This document shows, in pieces, positions 1-5,733 of a stretch of 5,733 nt of DNA. Numbering within the stretch: the first letter of the stretch is position 1; every line of letters starts with the position of its first letter. This stretch comes from Oscillospiraceae bacterium (GTDB lineage Bacteria > Bacillota > Clostridia > Oscillospirales > UBA929). The notes under the pieces are model-generated. The model did no database searches. It was given only the letters and a program-made list of their open reading frames with translations, and had not been told where the DNA came from. Position numbers and translations under genes: made by a program. The DNA is taken from contig JAIRML010000105.1 in assembly GCA_031258665.1 (NCBI GenBank), positions 1 to 5,733 on the forward strand, given 5' to 3'.

Positions 1-1
1 C

Positions 2-1150
<1,149 letters not shown>

Positions 1151-1162
1151 GACAAAACCAAC

Positions 1163-1204
1163 GTGGGCTGCACCCGCAGCCCACAACCCAAATTCTTGTT
1201 TTTT
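1163..1204 (+). terminator. Possible aspS terminator hairpin with a distant T-run
   Basis: A 9-bp perfect stem (GTGGGCTGC 1163-1171 with GCAGCCCAC 1176-1184, 4-nt loop) starts 13 bases after the aspS stop. A run of six T follows at 1199-1204, but 14 bases beyond the stem rather than directly after it, so this is not a textbook intrinsic terminator. The position fits the end of the aspS transcript. Termination may instead depend on this hairpin together with the next two. Confidence 0.4.
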
Positions 1205-1225
1205 ATTGCCGCTTCGCGGCAATAA
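1203..1225. repeat. 10-bp inverted repeat (hairpin) in the convergent gap
   Basis: TTATTGCCGC (1203-1212) and GCGGCAATAA (1216-1225) are exact reverse complements with a TTC loop. Neither strand has a T-run directly after the stem, so it is recorded as a hairpin rather than a terminator. It overlaps the T-run after the first hairpin, so a folding transcript could use either structure. Confidence 0.5.
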
Positions 1226-1231
1226 GGTACC

Positions 1232-1268
1232 AAAACGGGGAGGAGGCTTTGACAGGCCTCCTCCCCGT
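1232..1268 (-). terminator. Terminator of the osmoprotectant importer operon
   Basis: A 13-bp perfect stem joins 1235-1247 and 1256-1268 (ACGGGGAGGAGGC and its complement, 8-nt loop). Read on the minus strand it begins 23 bases after the stop codon of the solute-binding protein gene, and the stem is extended by a short run of T (plus-strand A at 1232-1235). The strong GC stem and its position make it the likely end of the importer transcript. On the plus strand no T-run follows, but the stem could still block read-through from aspS. Confidence 0.65.
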
Positions 1269-1291
1269 CTGTTCGCCGCAGATGCAACCGG

Positions 1292-2176
1292 TCAGATTAA
1301 TCCCCTTGACGTCAGGAAGTCGCGGGCCACGTCGGCGGGGTTCTCGCGCTGGCCGTCCACCCGGTAGTTGAGCTCCCGCATGGTCTGGTCGTCCAGGGAA
1401 CCGGCCAGGCGGTTTACGAGTTCCACCAGCTCCGGGTAGGCCTCCGCCGCCTCCGCGCGGATGATCGGCGCCGCGTGGTAGGGCGGGAAAAACTGTTTGT
1501 CGTCCTCCAGCACCACCAGCTCATACTCCAGAAGCAGACCATCTGTGGAGAAGGCGTTTGTCACCTGGATCTCGTCGCTGTTGATAGCCGTGTAGCGGAG
1601 TGTGCCCTCGATCGCCACCTCGTCTTTAAACTCCATGTCGTAGGTCTTCTTCAGGTTTGGGATCCCGTCGGCGCGGTTCAAAATCTCGAAGTTCACGCCC
1701 AGCACCAGGCCCTGCGACACCTTGGCGAGGTCGGAATAAGTCTTCAGGCCGTACTGCTCGGCGGTGTCCGGCCGAACGGTGATCGTGTATGTGTTGTTGA
1801 ACCCCAGCGGTTCAAGCATCAGCAGGCCGTAATCCCGATCGAGCTCCTGCGCCGAGATGTCGTAGACCTCGTCGGACGTCTTGATGTCGTTGTAGCCCAG
1901 ATAGTTTGCGTACACCGTACCGGTGTAGTCGACGCACAGGTCGACGTCGCCGCTCTGCATGGCCGCGAACAGCACATTGGAACTCAGTTCGCGCTTGTAC
2001 TCCACCCGGATATCCGTGTTTTCCTCCACCAGGATCTGAAGCGCGTTTCCGAGGATGTCCTGCTCCGTGTAGGCCTTTGCCCCGACGACAATGCTGCGGC
2101 TCTGCCCCGGCCCACAGCCGATGCACAACAGGAGGACCGCCGCCCCCAACAACAGCGCGATGATTTTTTTCTTCAT
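1292..2176 (-). CDS. opuCC: Osmoprotectant ABC importer, solute-binding lipoprotein (OpuCC/ProX family)
   Basis: Extracytoplasmic receptor that binds a quaternary-ammonium osmoprotectant and delivers it to the permease. The protein is 294 residues from the ATG at 2176. It begins MKKKIIALLLGAAVLLLCIGC, a lipoprotein signal peptide with Cys21 as the likely lipidated residue; the cysteine at -3 is unusual for a lipobox. The mature domain carries family landmarks: VGAKAYTEQDILG (Tyr36), VDYTGTVYANYLG (Tyr84), TDG (211-213) and FFPPYHAAP (Tyr233). Tyrosines at such places form the cation-pi cage in known relatives. An upstream in-frame ATG at 2185 lies only 2 nt from AAGGAG (2188-2193) and would add MVD; the start at 2176 gives an 11-nt spacing and a normal signal peptide, so it is preferred with some doubt. 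It is last in the operon, 149 nt after the permease, possibly with its own promoter. Betaine, carnitine, choline or another cation cannot be distinguished from the sequence. Confidence 0.92.
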   Translation of the reverse strand: MKKKIIALLLGAAVLLLCIGCGPGQSRSIVVGAKAYTEQDILGNALQILVEENTDIRVEYKRELSSNVLFAAMQSGDVDLCVDYTGTVYANYLGYNDIKTSDEVYDISAQELDRDYGLLMLEPLGFNNTYTITVRPDTAEQYGLKTYSDLAKVSQGLVLGVNFEILNRADGIPNLKKTYDMEFKDEVAIEGTLRYTAINSDEIQVTNAFSTDGLLLEYELVVLEDDKQFFPPYHAAPIIRAEAAEAYPELVELVNRLAGSLDDQTMRELNYRVDGQRENPADVARDFLTSRGLI

Positions 2177-2196
2177 ATCGACCATCTCTCCTTTCT

Positions 2197-2280
2197 CCCC
2201 TTTCGGGGCCAATCCGTCTTGCCATTTGTGCGAACATTCAATTCTGACTTCCGCTGCAAAAAAGCTAAGGAACGGATTGG
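2197..2280 (-). other. Possible structured leader before the binding-protein gene
   Basis: In the transcript, a 9-nt arm CCAATCCGT (plus 2272-2280) is exactly complementary to ACGGATTGG (plus 2209-2217), with 54 nt between them. It is directly followed by a small CCCC-GAAA-GGGG hairpin (plus 2197-2208), and then by the ribosome binding site. No known riboswitch class was recognised. It could stabilise the message for this gene or affect translation, or the pairing may be chance. Confidence 0.35.
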
Positions 2281-2305
2281 ATATACTGAATAAACGTCCT
2301 CGTTC

Positions 2306-2311
2306 ATTATA
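2306..2311 (-). promoter_or_regulatory. Perfect -10 hexamer; possible private promoter of the binding-protein gene
   Basis: On the minus strand the hexamer TATAAT lies 15 bases after the permease stop and 130 bases before the binding-protein start. No convincing -35 is seen at 16-18 bp (CAGAAT at 17 bp) and there is no TGn extension. It would let the binding protein be made in excess of the permease and ATPase, a common need in importers, but the A/T-rich stretch could produce such a hexamer by chance. Confidence 0.35.
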
Positions 2312-2325
2312 TTTTTGCAGTAAAA

Positions 2326-2964
2326 TCAATTCTGTTTAAAACAGGCGGGCGTCACCATTTTTTCCACGAGGGAAAACAGGAAGTCCATCAGCAGCGCCAG
2401 CAGACAGGCCGGGACAGCACCTGCCAAAATTTGGTAATCATTGAGTGTGCGGATGCCCGAGTAGATCAGATAGCCGAGGCCGTTCGCGCCGATGAACGCG
2501 GCGAGTGTGACGAGCCCCACCGAGGTGACGGCGGAGATGCGCACGCCCGCCATGATGACCGGCAGCGCCAGCGGCAGCTTGACCTTTGTCAGGACCTGGA
2601 TCCGCGTCATACCGATCCCCTTCGCGGCCTCAAGCGTCTCCGCGTTGATGCCGGAGAGGCCTGTCACCGTATTTTTGATGATGGGCAGCAGCGAATAGAC
2701 CACAACCATGAAGACCGCCGGTTTTTCGCCGATCCCCAGGATGGGGATCAAAAACCCCAGCAGCGCGATGCTCGGGATCGCCTGCACCACGTTGGCCACG
2801 CCCATCACCGGCTTCTTCATCCTCCGCCGATAGCTGATCAGCACCCCCAGCGGAACGCCGAGCGCCGTTGCGATGAAGATGGACAGCAGGGTGAGCTGCA
2901 GGTGCTGAAACAGCCGCGTTGCGATCTCTCCGGCGCTTTGGACCAGAAATGTGAACAGGTTCAC
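2326..2964 (-). CDS. opuCB: Osmoprotectant ABC importer, permease (OpuCB/ProW family)
   Basis: Membrane subunit that forms the translocation path for the osmoprotectant. It has 212 residues, normal for OpuCB/OpuCD-type permeases, with about five or six hydrophobic segments (around 22-44, 54-78, 82-100, 127-160 in two parts, and 176-200). The conserved segment IPSIALLG lies at 63-70. The EAA loop that docks on the ATPase reads EAAKGIGMTRIQVLTKVKLP (112-131), with Gly118 at the conserved position. The frame is open much further upstream, but that part is a shadow of the ATPase gene. The chosen start is GTG at 2964, which overlaps the ATPase stop (GTGA), with GGAGG about 10 nt upstream, indicating translational coupling. 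Only one permease gene is present, so the transporter probably uses a homodimer, unlike the classical OpuC operon with two different permeases. Confidence 0.93.
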   Translation of the reverse strand: MNLFTFLVQSAGEIATRLFQHLQLTLLSIFIATALGVPLGVLISYRRRMKKPVMGVANVVQAIPSIALLGFLIPILGIGEKPAVFMVVVYSLLPIIKNTVTGLSGINAETLEAAKGIGMTRIQVLTKVKLPLALPVIMAGVRISAVTSVGLVTLAAFIGANGLGYLIYSGIRTLNDYQILAGAVPACLLALLMDFLFSLVEKMVTPACFKQN

Positions 2965-4094
2965 GATGTCGCCGCCTCCGTTTCGTCCAGATAGGGCCGA
3001 CTCAGCGTTGTCAGCAGGCTGCTCCTGGTGATAAGCCCCACCACAGTGCCCGCCTCGTCGAGGACGGGGACGGCGGAGAGCCCGCCGCGGTTCACAATCT
3101 GCAAGACCTCCACGATGTTCTCGTCGGGGGAAACTTTCTCGAACTGGCGCCGCATCACCCGTGAGACGGGGACACCCCGGTCCTCGCAGGTCTGCATCTC
3201 CCTCGCCGAGATGATGCCCAACATGCGCATGTTCTCCCCGGTGATCAGCAGACTGTCGACCTTGCGCGTGCGCATCCGTTCGATGCAGCGCATGACCGTT
3301 GTGTCGGCGGAGGCGCAGACGGGCGTTTGGATCATGATGTCCCGGGCCCGGATGAAGGCCGGGGACGACCAGATCCGGTTGCGGCCGATGAAGTCGGCGA
3401 CAAACTCGTTGGCCGGGTACTTCATGACCGCCTCCACCGTGTCGTATTGTACGACGCCGCCCTCGTGGATGAGGCAGATCCGGTCGGCGATCTTCACGGC
3501 CTCGTCCATGTCGTGTGTCACGAAGACGATGGTCTTGCGCACCCGCGCCTGCAGGTCGGCCAGTTCGTCCTGGAGCTGGACCCGCGTCAGCGGGTCCAGG
3601 GCCGAAAACGGTTCGTCCATTAAGATCACCTCGGGGTCGCACGCGAAGGCCCGCGCCACACCGACGCGCTGCTGCTGCCCGCCCGAGAGCTGAGACGGGT
3701 AGCGGTCGAGGAACTGCGCCGGGTCGAGGCCCACCATCCGCATCAGCTCCACGCTCCGCGCCTCGACATCCGCCCGGTTCACCCGCTTGAGCCGGGGGAT
3801 GATCTCGATGTTTTCCCGGACCGTCATGTGGGGGAAGAGCCCCGTCTGCTGGATCACATAGCCGATGTTCCGGCGCAGCTCGATCTCGTCCTGCGCGGCC
3901 GTGTCCGCCCCGTTGATGTACACCCGGCCGCTGGTCGGGCGGATCAGTCGGTTGACGATCTTCAGCAGCGTCGTCTTCCCGCAGCCGCTGGACCCGATGA
4001 TGACCACCAGCTCGCCCTTTTCAATCTCAAATGAGATGTCCGATATGACCGTCTGTTGGTCATATCGCTTTGTGATGCCCTCAAATCGAATCAT
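2961..4094 (-). CDS. opuCA: Osmoprotectant ABC importer, ATPase with tandem CBS domains (OpuCA family)
   Basis: Cytoplasmic ATPase that powers osmoprotectant uptake; 377 residues, typical for OpuCA. The nucleotide-binding domain (1-235) shows Walker A GSSGCGKTT (34-42), the Q-loop IQQTGLFPHM (81-90), the signature LSGGQQQR (136-143), Walker B VILMDE (156-161) and the switch histidine His194 in VTHDMDEA. After the linker FVADFIGRNRIW come two CBS motifs, about 252-300 and 310-362 (ending VVGLITRSSLL). In Listeria and Staphylococcus OpuCA the CBS pair binds c-di-AMP and inhibits uptake; whether it does here is inference. Start ATG at 4094 is chosen because AAAGGAG (plus 4103-4109) lies 8 nt upstream and the family N-terminus MIRFEGITKRY begins there; 36 further in-frame codons upstream would overlap the promoter. 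It is first in the operon, behind a strong promoter and a probable operator. Confidence 0.95.
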   Translation of the reverse strand: MIRFEGITKRYDQQTVISDISFEIEKGELVVIIGSSGCGKTTLLKIVNRLIRPTSGRVYINGADTAAQDEIELRRNIGYVIQQTGLFPHMTVRENIEIIPRLKRVNRADVEARSVELMRMVGLDPAQFLDRYPSQLSGGQQQRVGVARAFACDPEVILMDEPFSALDPLTRVQLQDELADLQARVRKTIVFVTHDMDEAVKIADRICLIHEGGVVQYDTVEAVMKYPANEFVADFIGRNRIWSSPAFIRARDIMIQTPVCASADTTVMRCIERMRTRKVDSLLITGENMRMLGIISAREMQTCEDRGVPVSRVMRRQFEKVSPDENIVEVLQIVNRGGLSAVPVLDEAGTVVGLITRSSLLTTLSRPYLDETEAATS

Positions 4095-4102
4095 ACTCCC
4101 CG

Positions 4103-4109
4103 CTCCTTT
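4103..4109 (-). promoter_or_regulatory. Ribosome binding site of the ATPase gene
   Basis: AAAGGAG on the minus strand, 8 nt before the ATG at 4094. It decides this start over the longer upstream frame. Confidence 0.8.
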
Positions 4110-4148
4110 CCCGCGCGGCCGCTCCGGCTCGCCGCCGACCGGATGCCG

Positions 4149-4189
4149 CGAAGAAACAATCTGTCCCCTTTGGGCAAGTTGTTTCTTCG
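4149..4189. promoter_or_regulatory. Split inverted-repeat operator over the importer transcription start (probable BusR-type site)
   Basis: CGAAGAAACAA (4149-4159) and TTGTTTCTTCG (4179-4189) are perfect 11-bp reverse complements with 19 bp between them; their centres are 30 bp apart, about three helical turns. On the minus strand the site begins 3 bp after the -10 hexamer and covers the expected start near 4184-4187, where a bound repressor would block transcription. The neighbouring gene encodes a BusR-like regulator, a family reported to read bipartite sites through its coiled coil. Alternatively the arms could fold as a hairpin at the 5' end of the mRNA, since about 8 bp of the stem lies within the transcript. 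Confidence 0.65.
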
Positions 4190-4192
4190 GAC

Positions 4193-4221
4193 AGTATATC
4201 ACGCCGTTTCCCGGGCGTCAA
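4193..4221 (-). promoter_or_regulatory. Sigma-A promoter of the importer operon
   Basis: Minus strand: -35 TTGACG (plus 4216-4221), a 17-bp spacer, and -10 TATACT (plus 4193-4198) preceded by TGA, giving an extended -10. This is close to consensus. The predicted start near 4186 gives a leader of about 92 nt before the ATPase gene. It lies between the regulator stop and the operator. Confidence 0.85.
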
Positions 4222-4234
4222 CCGTTATGGCCGC

Positions 4235-4268
4235 AAAAAAGCGCGGCCGTATGTCCGGGCGGCGGACA
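4235..4268 (-). terminator. Weak terminator-like structure after the regulator gene
   Basis: On the minus strand, TGTCCG and CGGACA (plus 4263-4268 and 4252-4257) form a 6-bp stem 15 bases after the regulator stop. A run of six T (plus A at 4235-4240) follows 11 nt after the stem. A second 6-bp pairing, GGCCGC with GCGGCC (4243-4248 with 4229-4234), has the T-run in its loop. Neither is canonical. Partial read-through into the importer genes is possible. Confidence 0.3.
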
Positions 4269-4283
4269 GGTCTCGGCGCCGGT

Positions 4284-4925
4284 TCATCCGGACAGCAGCT
4301 TGACGGCGGCGGCGTAGGCCTGCTCGTTGCCGACGACATAGAAGATGTCGCCCTCGCAGAAAGTGGCGTAGGGCCCCGGCGAGACAATCAGCCGTTCGCC
4401 GCGCCGGATGGCGATGATCGTGCCCCCGGTGTTGTGCCAGAAACGCAGCTCGTCGGCCGTCTTCCCGATCACGGCCGCGCCGGCGGTGATCGGGAGCTCA
4501 TAGGGCGTGAGAGGGCTGGTGCTCTTCAGCCGCTCGGCGGCGTCCACGAGGATCTGGATCTTCGCGGTCATCTCGGCGGACTCCTCCGCCTGCCGCCGGG
4601 CCCATTGCGTGATCTGCCGCTGCAGCGCCGTCACGCTCTCCACTTGCTGCTGGCGCTCAATGAACTCCCGCGCTTTCTGGACGGAGACAACCTCCACGCC
4701 GCTGCCCTTCTCAATGGCCAGGATGCCGACGTCTTTGAGCAGGTGGACCGCCTTGCGGATGGTCTCCGGCGAGGTCTTGTAGTGCGAGGCCAACACAGAC
4801 CGGCCAAACAGCTTCTGCCCCTCCACATAGGTGCCGCCCACGATATTTTCCGCAATGCCGATGGCAATCTTTCGGTACGCCGATGTCGTGACCTTCTGTA
4901 CGTTCTCCATCTGTGCGTTCTCCAT
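4284..4925 (-). CDS. busR: BusR-like transcription regulator (GntR-type winged helix, coiled coil, RCK_C)
   Basis: Probable repressor of the adjacent importer. It has 213 residues from the ATG at 4925. Residues about 13-80 form a GntR-type winged helix (YRKIAIGIAENIVGGTYVEG, then SPETIRKAVHLLKDVGILAI). Residues about 82-137 are a Gln/Glu/Arg-rich coiled coil. Residues about 142-213 are an RCK_C (TrkA_C) domain with IGKTADELRFWHNTGGTIIAIRRGE and GDIFYVVG. This order matches BusR of lactococci and streptococci, which binds c-di-AMP through RCK_C and represses a betaine transporter. Here the partner is an OpuC-type importer rather than BusA, so ligand and target are inferred. The frame opens at 5003, but that codon overlaps the -35 element, so it is not the start. 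ATG 4925 has GGGGAG 4 nt upstream; ATG 4910, in a duplicated MENAQ/MENVQ segment, is a realistic alternative. The gene has its own promoter and lies 189 nt from the ATPase gene. Confidence 0.85.
   Translation of the reverse strand: MENAQMENVQKVTTSAYRKIAIGIAENIVGGTYVEGQKLFGRSVLASHYKTSPETIRKAVHLLKDVGILAIEKGSGVEVVSVQKAREFIERQQQVESVTALQRQITQWARRQAEESAEMTAKIQILVDAAERLKSTSPLTPYELPITAGAAVIGKTADELRFWHNTGGTIIAIRRGERLIVSPGPYATFCEGDIFYVVGNEQAYAAAVKLLSG
4896..4925 (-). repeat. 15-bp tandem duplication at the regulator start
   Basis: Two adjacent 15-bp copies (plus 4896-4910 and 4911-4925) differ at one base. They encode MENAQ and MENVQ, so the start codon itself is doubled. The first copy places a GGAG 9-10 nt before the second ATG, so either could initiate. 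Confidence 0.85.
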
Positions 4926-4974
4926 GGCACTCCCCCACCATCCCTCCGGCGCGCCGCCGCCCAAATCTTTCCCT

Positions 4975-5003
4975 ATTGTATTGCATATGGCGGAGAGGGT
5001 CAA
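4975..5003 (-). promoter_or_regulatory. Sigma-A promoter of the regulator gene
   Basis: Minus strand: -35 TTGACC (plus 4998-5003), a 17-bp spacer, and -10 TACAAT (plus 4975-4980). The expected start near 4968 gives a leader of about 43 nt before ATG 4925. It rules out starts upstream of about 4968. Confidence 0.8.
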
Positions 5004-5011
5004 GAGATTTC

Positions 5012-5018
5012 AAGAAAC
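5012..5018. promoter_or_regulatory. Possible single operator half-site upstream of the regulator promoter
   Basis: AAGAAAC here matches the core of the left arm of the importer operator (4151-4157). It sits 9 bp upstream of the regulator -35. A similar CAAGAGA lies 10 bp before it, at 5001-5007, as a degenerate direct repeat. No matching inverted arm was found, so autoregulation is only a suggestion; a 7-base match can occur by chance. Confidence 0.2.
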
Positions 5019-5086
5019 TTTTTTCACAGAACCGCCCCTCGTATCCTCATCACTTCACAGGTCACAGCCTCGCCGTCCATCTCTGT

Positions 5087-5372
5087 GGAAACTCTCCGTC
5101 ACCGCCTGCGGCGGCGCCACCTCTCTTACAAAGAGAGGGCGCACTGCGTGCGCGCGGTCGGGGGATGCGGCGGGGGAAACTCTCCGTCACCGCCTGTGGC
5201 GGCGTCACCTCTCTTACAAAGAGAGGGCGCACTGCGTGCGCGCGGTCGGGGGGATGCGGCTCCGTCACCGCCTGCGGCGGCGCCACCTCTCTTACAAAGA
5301 GAGGGCGCACTGCGTGCGCGCGGACGGGGGGATGCGGCTCCGTCACCGCCTGCGCGCGGTCGGGGGGTTACG
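5087..5372 (+). repeat. Array of three-hairpin repeats, forward orientation (three units plus one deleted unit)
   Basis: Units lie at 5087-5170, 5175-5259, 5260-5337 and a shortened one at 5338-5372. Spacing between equivalent points is 88, 78 and 78 bp; the third and fourth lack the GGAAACT leader. Each full unit has three stems: CCGCC-TGC-GGCGG, CCTCTCTT-ACA-AAGAGAGG and GCGCAC-TGC-GTGCGC, then a G-rich tail ending GGATGCGG. The fourth keeps the start and tail but lacks the middle and much of the outer stems. Frames across the array are arginine/proline/alanine-rich and carry the same repeated peptide in several readings, so they are not taken as genes. There is no variable spacer, so it is not CRISPR. 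Confidence 0.9.
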
Positions 5373-5510
5373 GCGCGGAGGAACGCCGCTCTGCTGCTTT
5401 TATTATCTTGGCGCATACATTGCTGAATGCGCAGTCGATTTCTATCACAAGAATACTTCGCCCCGTCAACATCACGCATAACACATCATCCCAAGCACCC
5501 CCGCAGGGCG
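5373..5510. other. Non-repeated segment between the two opposed repeat arrays
   Basis: About 138 bp, more A/T-rich than the arrays. No gene with a ribosome binding site was found. The only structure noted is a 6-bp inverted repeat, GCGCAT at 5411-5416 and ATGCGC at 5427-5432, with a 10-nt loop. A TTGACG on the minus strand (5464-5469) lacks a good -10 at the right distance. Confidence 0.5.
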
Positions 5511-5733
5511 CCGCATCCCCCGTCCGCGCGCGCCTTGCGGCGCGCCCTCTCTTCGTAAGAGAGGTGGCAGCGGCAAAGCCGCTGACGGAGAGTTTCCCCG
5601 CATCCCCCGTCCGCGCGCGCCTTGCGGCGCGCCCTCTCTTCGTAAGAGAGGTGGCAGCGGCAAAGCCGCTGACGGAGAGTTTCCCCGTGTCCCCCGTCCG
5701 CGCGCGCCTTACGGCGCGCCCTCTCTTCGTAAG
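5511..5733 (-). repeat. Array of three-hairpin repeats, reverse orientation, second sequence variant
   Basis: Units at 5511-5597 and 5598-5684 (87-bp period), and a third from 5685 cut by the window edge. Read on the minus strand each shares the frame of the left array: GGAAACTCTCCGTCA, then three stems, then a G-rich tail ending ATGCGG in the two complete units. The stems are CAGCGGC-TTT-GCCGCTG, CCTCTCTT-ACG-AAGAGAGG and GCGCGCC-GCAA-GGCGCGC. The first two units appear identical over nearly their whole length, implying recent duplication or homogenisation; the third has GTAA in the last loop and ACACGG in place of ATGCGG in its tail. The frame at 5472-5663 made of these repeats is not a credible gene. 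Confidence 0.9.

Noticed and set aside
2177..2325. c-di-AMP (ydaO-type) or other known riboswitch before the binding-protein gene
   Set aside because: I could not find the conserved sequence blocks of a known class, and the region is short for ydaO; only generic pairing is supported.
2965..3642. 226-residue N-terminal extension of the permease frame
   Set aside because: It overlaps the ATPase catalytic and CBS coding sequence in another frame and lacks hydrophobic segments; the GTG at 2964 gives the normal family length.
4056..5426. 456-codon plus-strand open frame over the regulator and the repeats
   Set aside because: It is antisense to the ATPase start, operator and BusR-like gene, then runs into the repeats; its composition changes abruptly at the repeats and it shows no domain.
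5439..5469. Minus-strand promoter starting at TTGACG in the unique middle segment
   Set aside because: The best -10 candidates (GATAGA or TAGAAA) are poor and lie at 18-19 bp, and there is no gene directly downstream.
5472..5663. Small repeat-encoded protein with a duplicated LPLPPLLRREGAPQG motif
   Set aside because: The peptide repeat merely translates the DNA repeat; no ribosome binding site, and other frames are equally open.
5087..5733. CRISPR array
   Set aside because: The units are 78-88 bp, directly abutting, with internal hairpins and no unique spacers, and no cas genes are present in the window.

Overview
The window reads as chromosomal DNA of a fairly GC-rich member of the Clostridia. 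This is inferred from Gram-positive style promoters (TTGACG and TTGACC with 17-bp spacers), strong AAAGGAG ribosome binding sites, a lipoprotein-type solute-binding protein, a GntR/RCK_C regulator of a type known from Firmicutes, and hairpin-rich intergenic repeats. No species can be named from the sequence alone.

Layout. Bases 2-1150 (+) hold the C-terminal two thirds of aspartyl-tRNA synthetase (aspS), entering from the left edge. Bases 1151-1291 are a convergent intergenic region with three hairpins that probably ends transcription from both sides. Bases 1292-4094 (-) are an osmoprotectant (glycine betaine/carnitine/choline-type) ABC importer of the OpuC family. In transcription order it has an ATPase with two C-terminal CBS domains, a single permease whose GTG start overlaps the ATPase stop, and, after a 149-nt gap, a lipoprotein solute-binding protein. 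Upstream of the importer, on the same strand, 4284-4925 encodes a winged-helix / coiled-coil / RCK_C regulator with the architecture of BusR, the c-di-AMP-responsive repressor of betaine uptake. Bases 5004-5733 contain no credible gene. They hold two arrays of a three-hairpin repeat, one in each orientation, around about 138 bp of non-repeated DNA.

How it works together (inference). The importer has a near-consensus sigma-A promoter (4193-4221), and an 11-bp perfect inverted repeat with 19 bp between its arms (4149-4189) covers the predicted transcription start. Such a split site suits a BusR-type regulator, whose coiled coil is known to measure the distance between two half-sites. The regulator has its own promoter (4975-5003). 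The RCK_C domain of the regulator and the CBS pair of the ATPase both belong to c-di-AMP-binding families, so the locus may be controlled by one osmotic second messenger at both transcription and transport activity.

Most notable second-look items are the putative split operator, the single-permease importer with a possible private promoter and structured leader for its binding protein, and the repeat family, whose two variants differ by compensatory base-pair changes and keep GNRA-type loops, which suggests a conserved folded RNA or DNA element.
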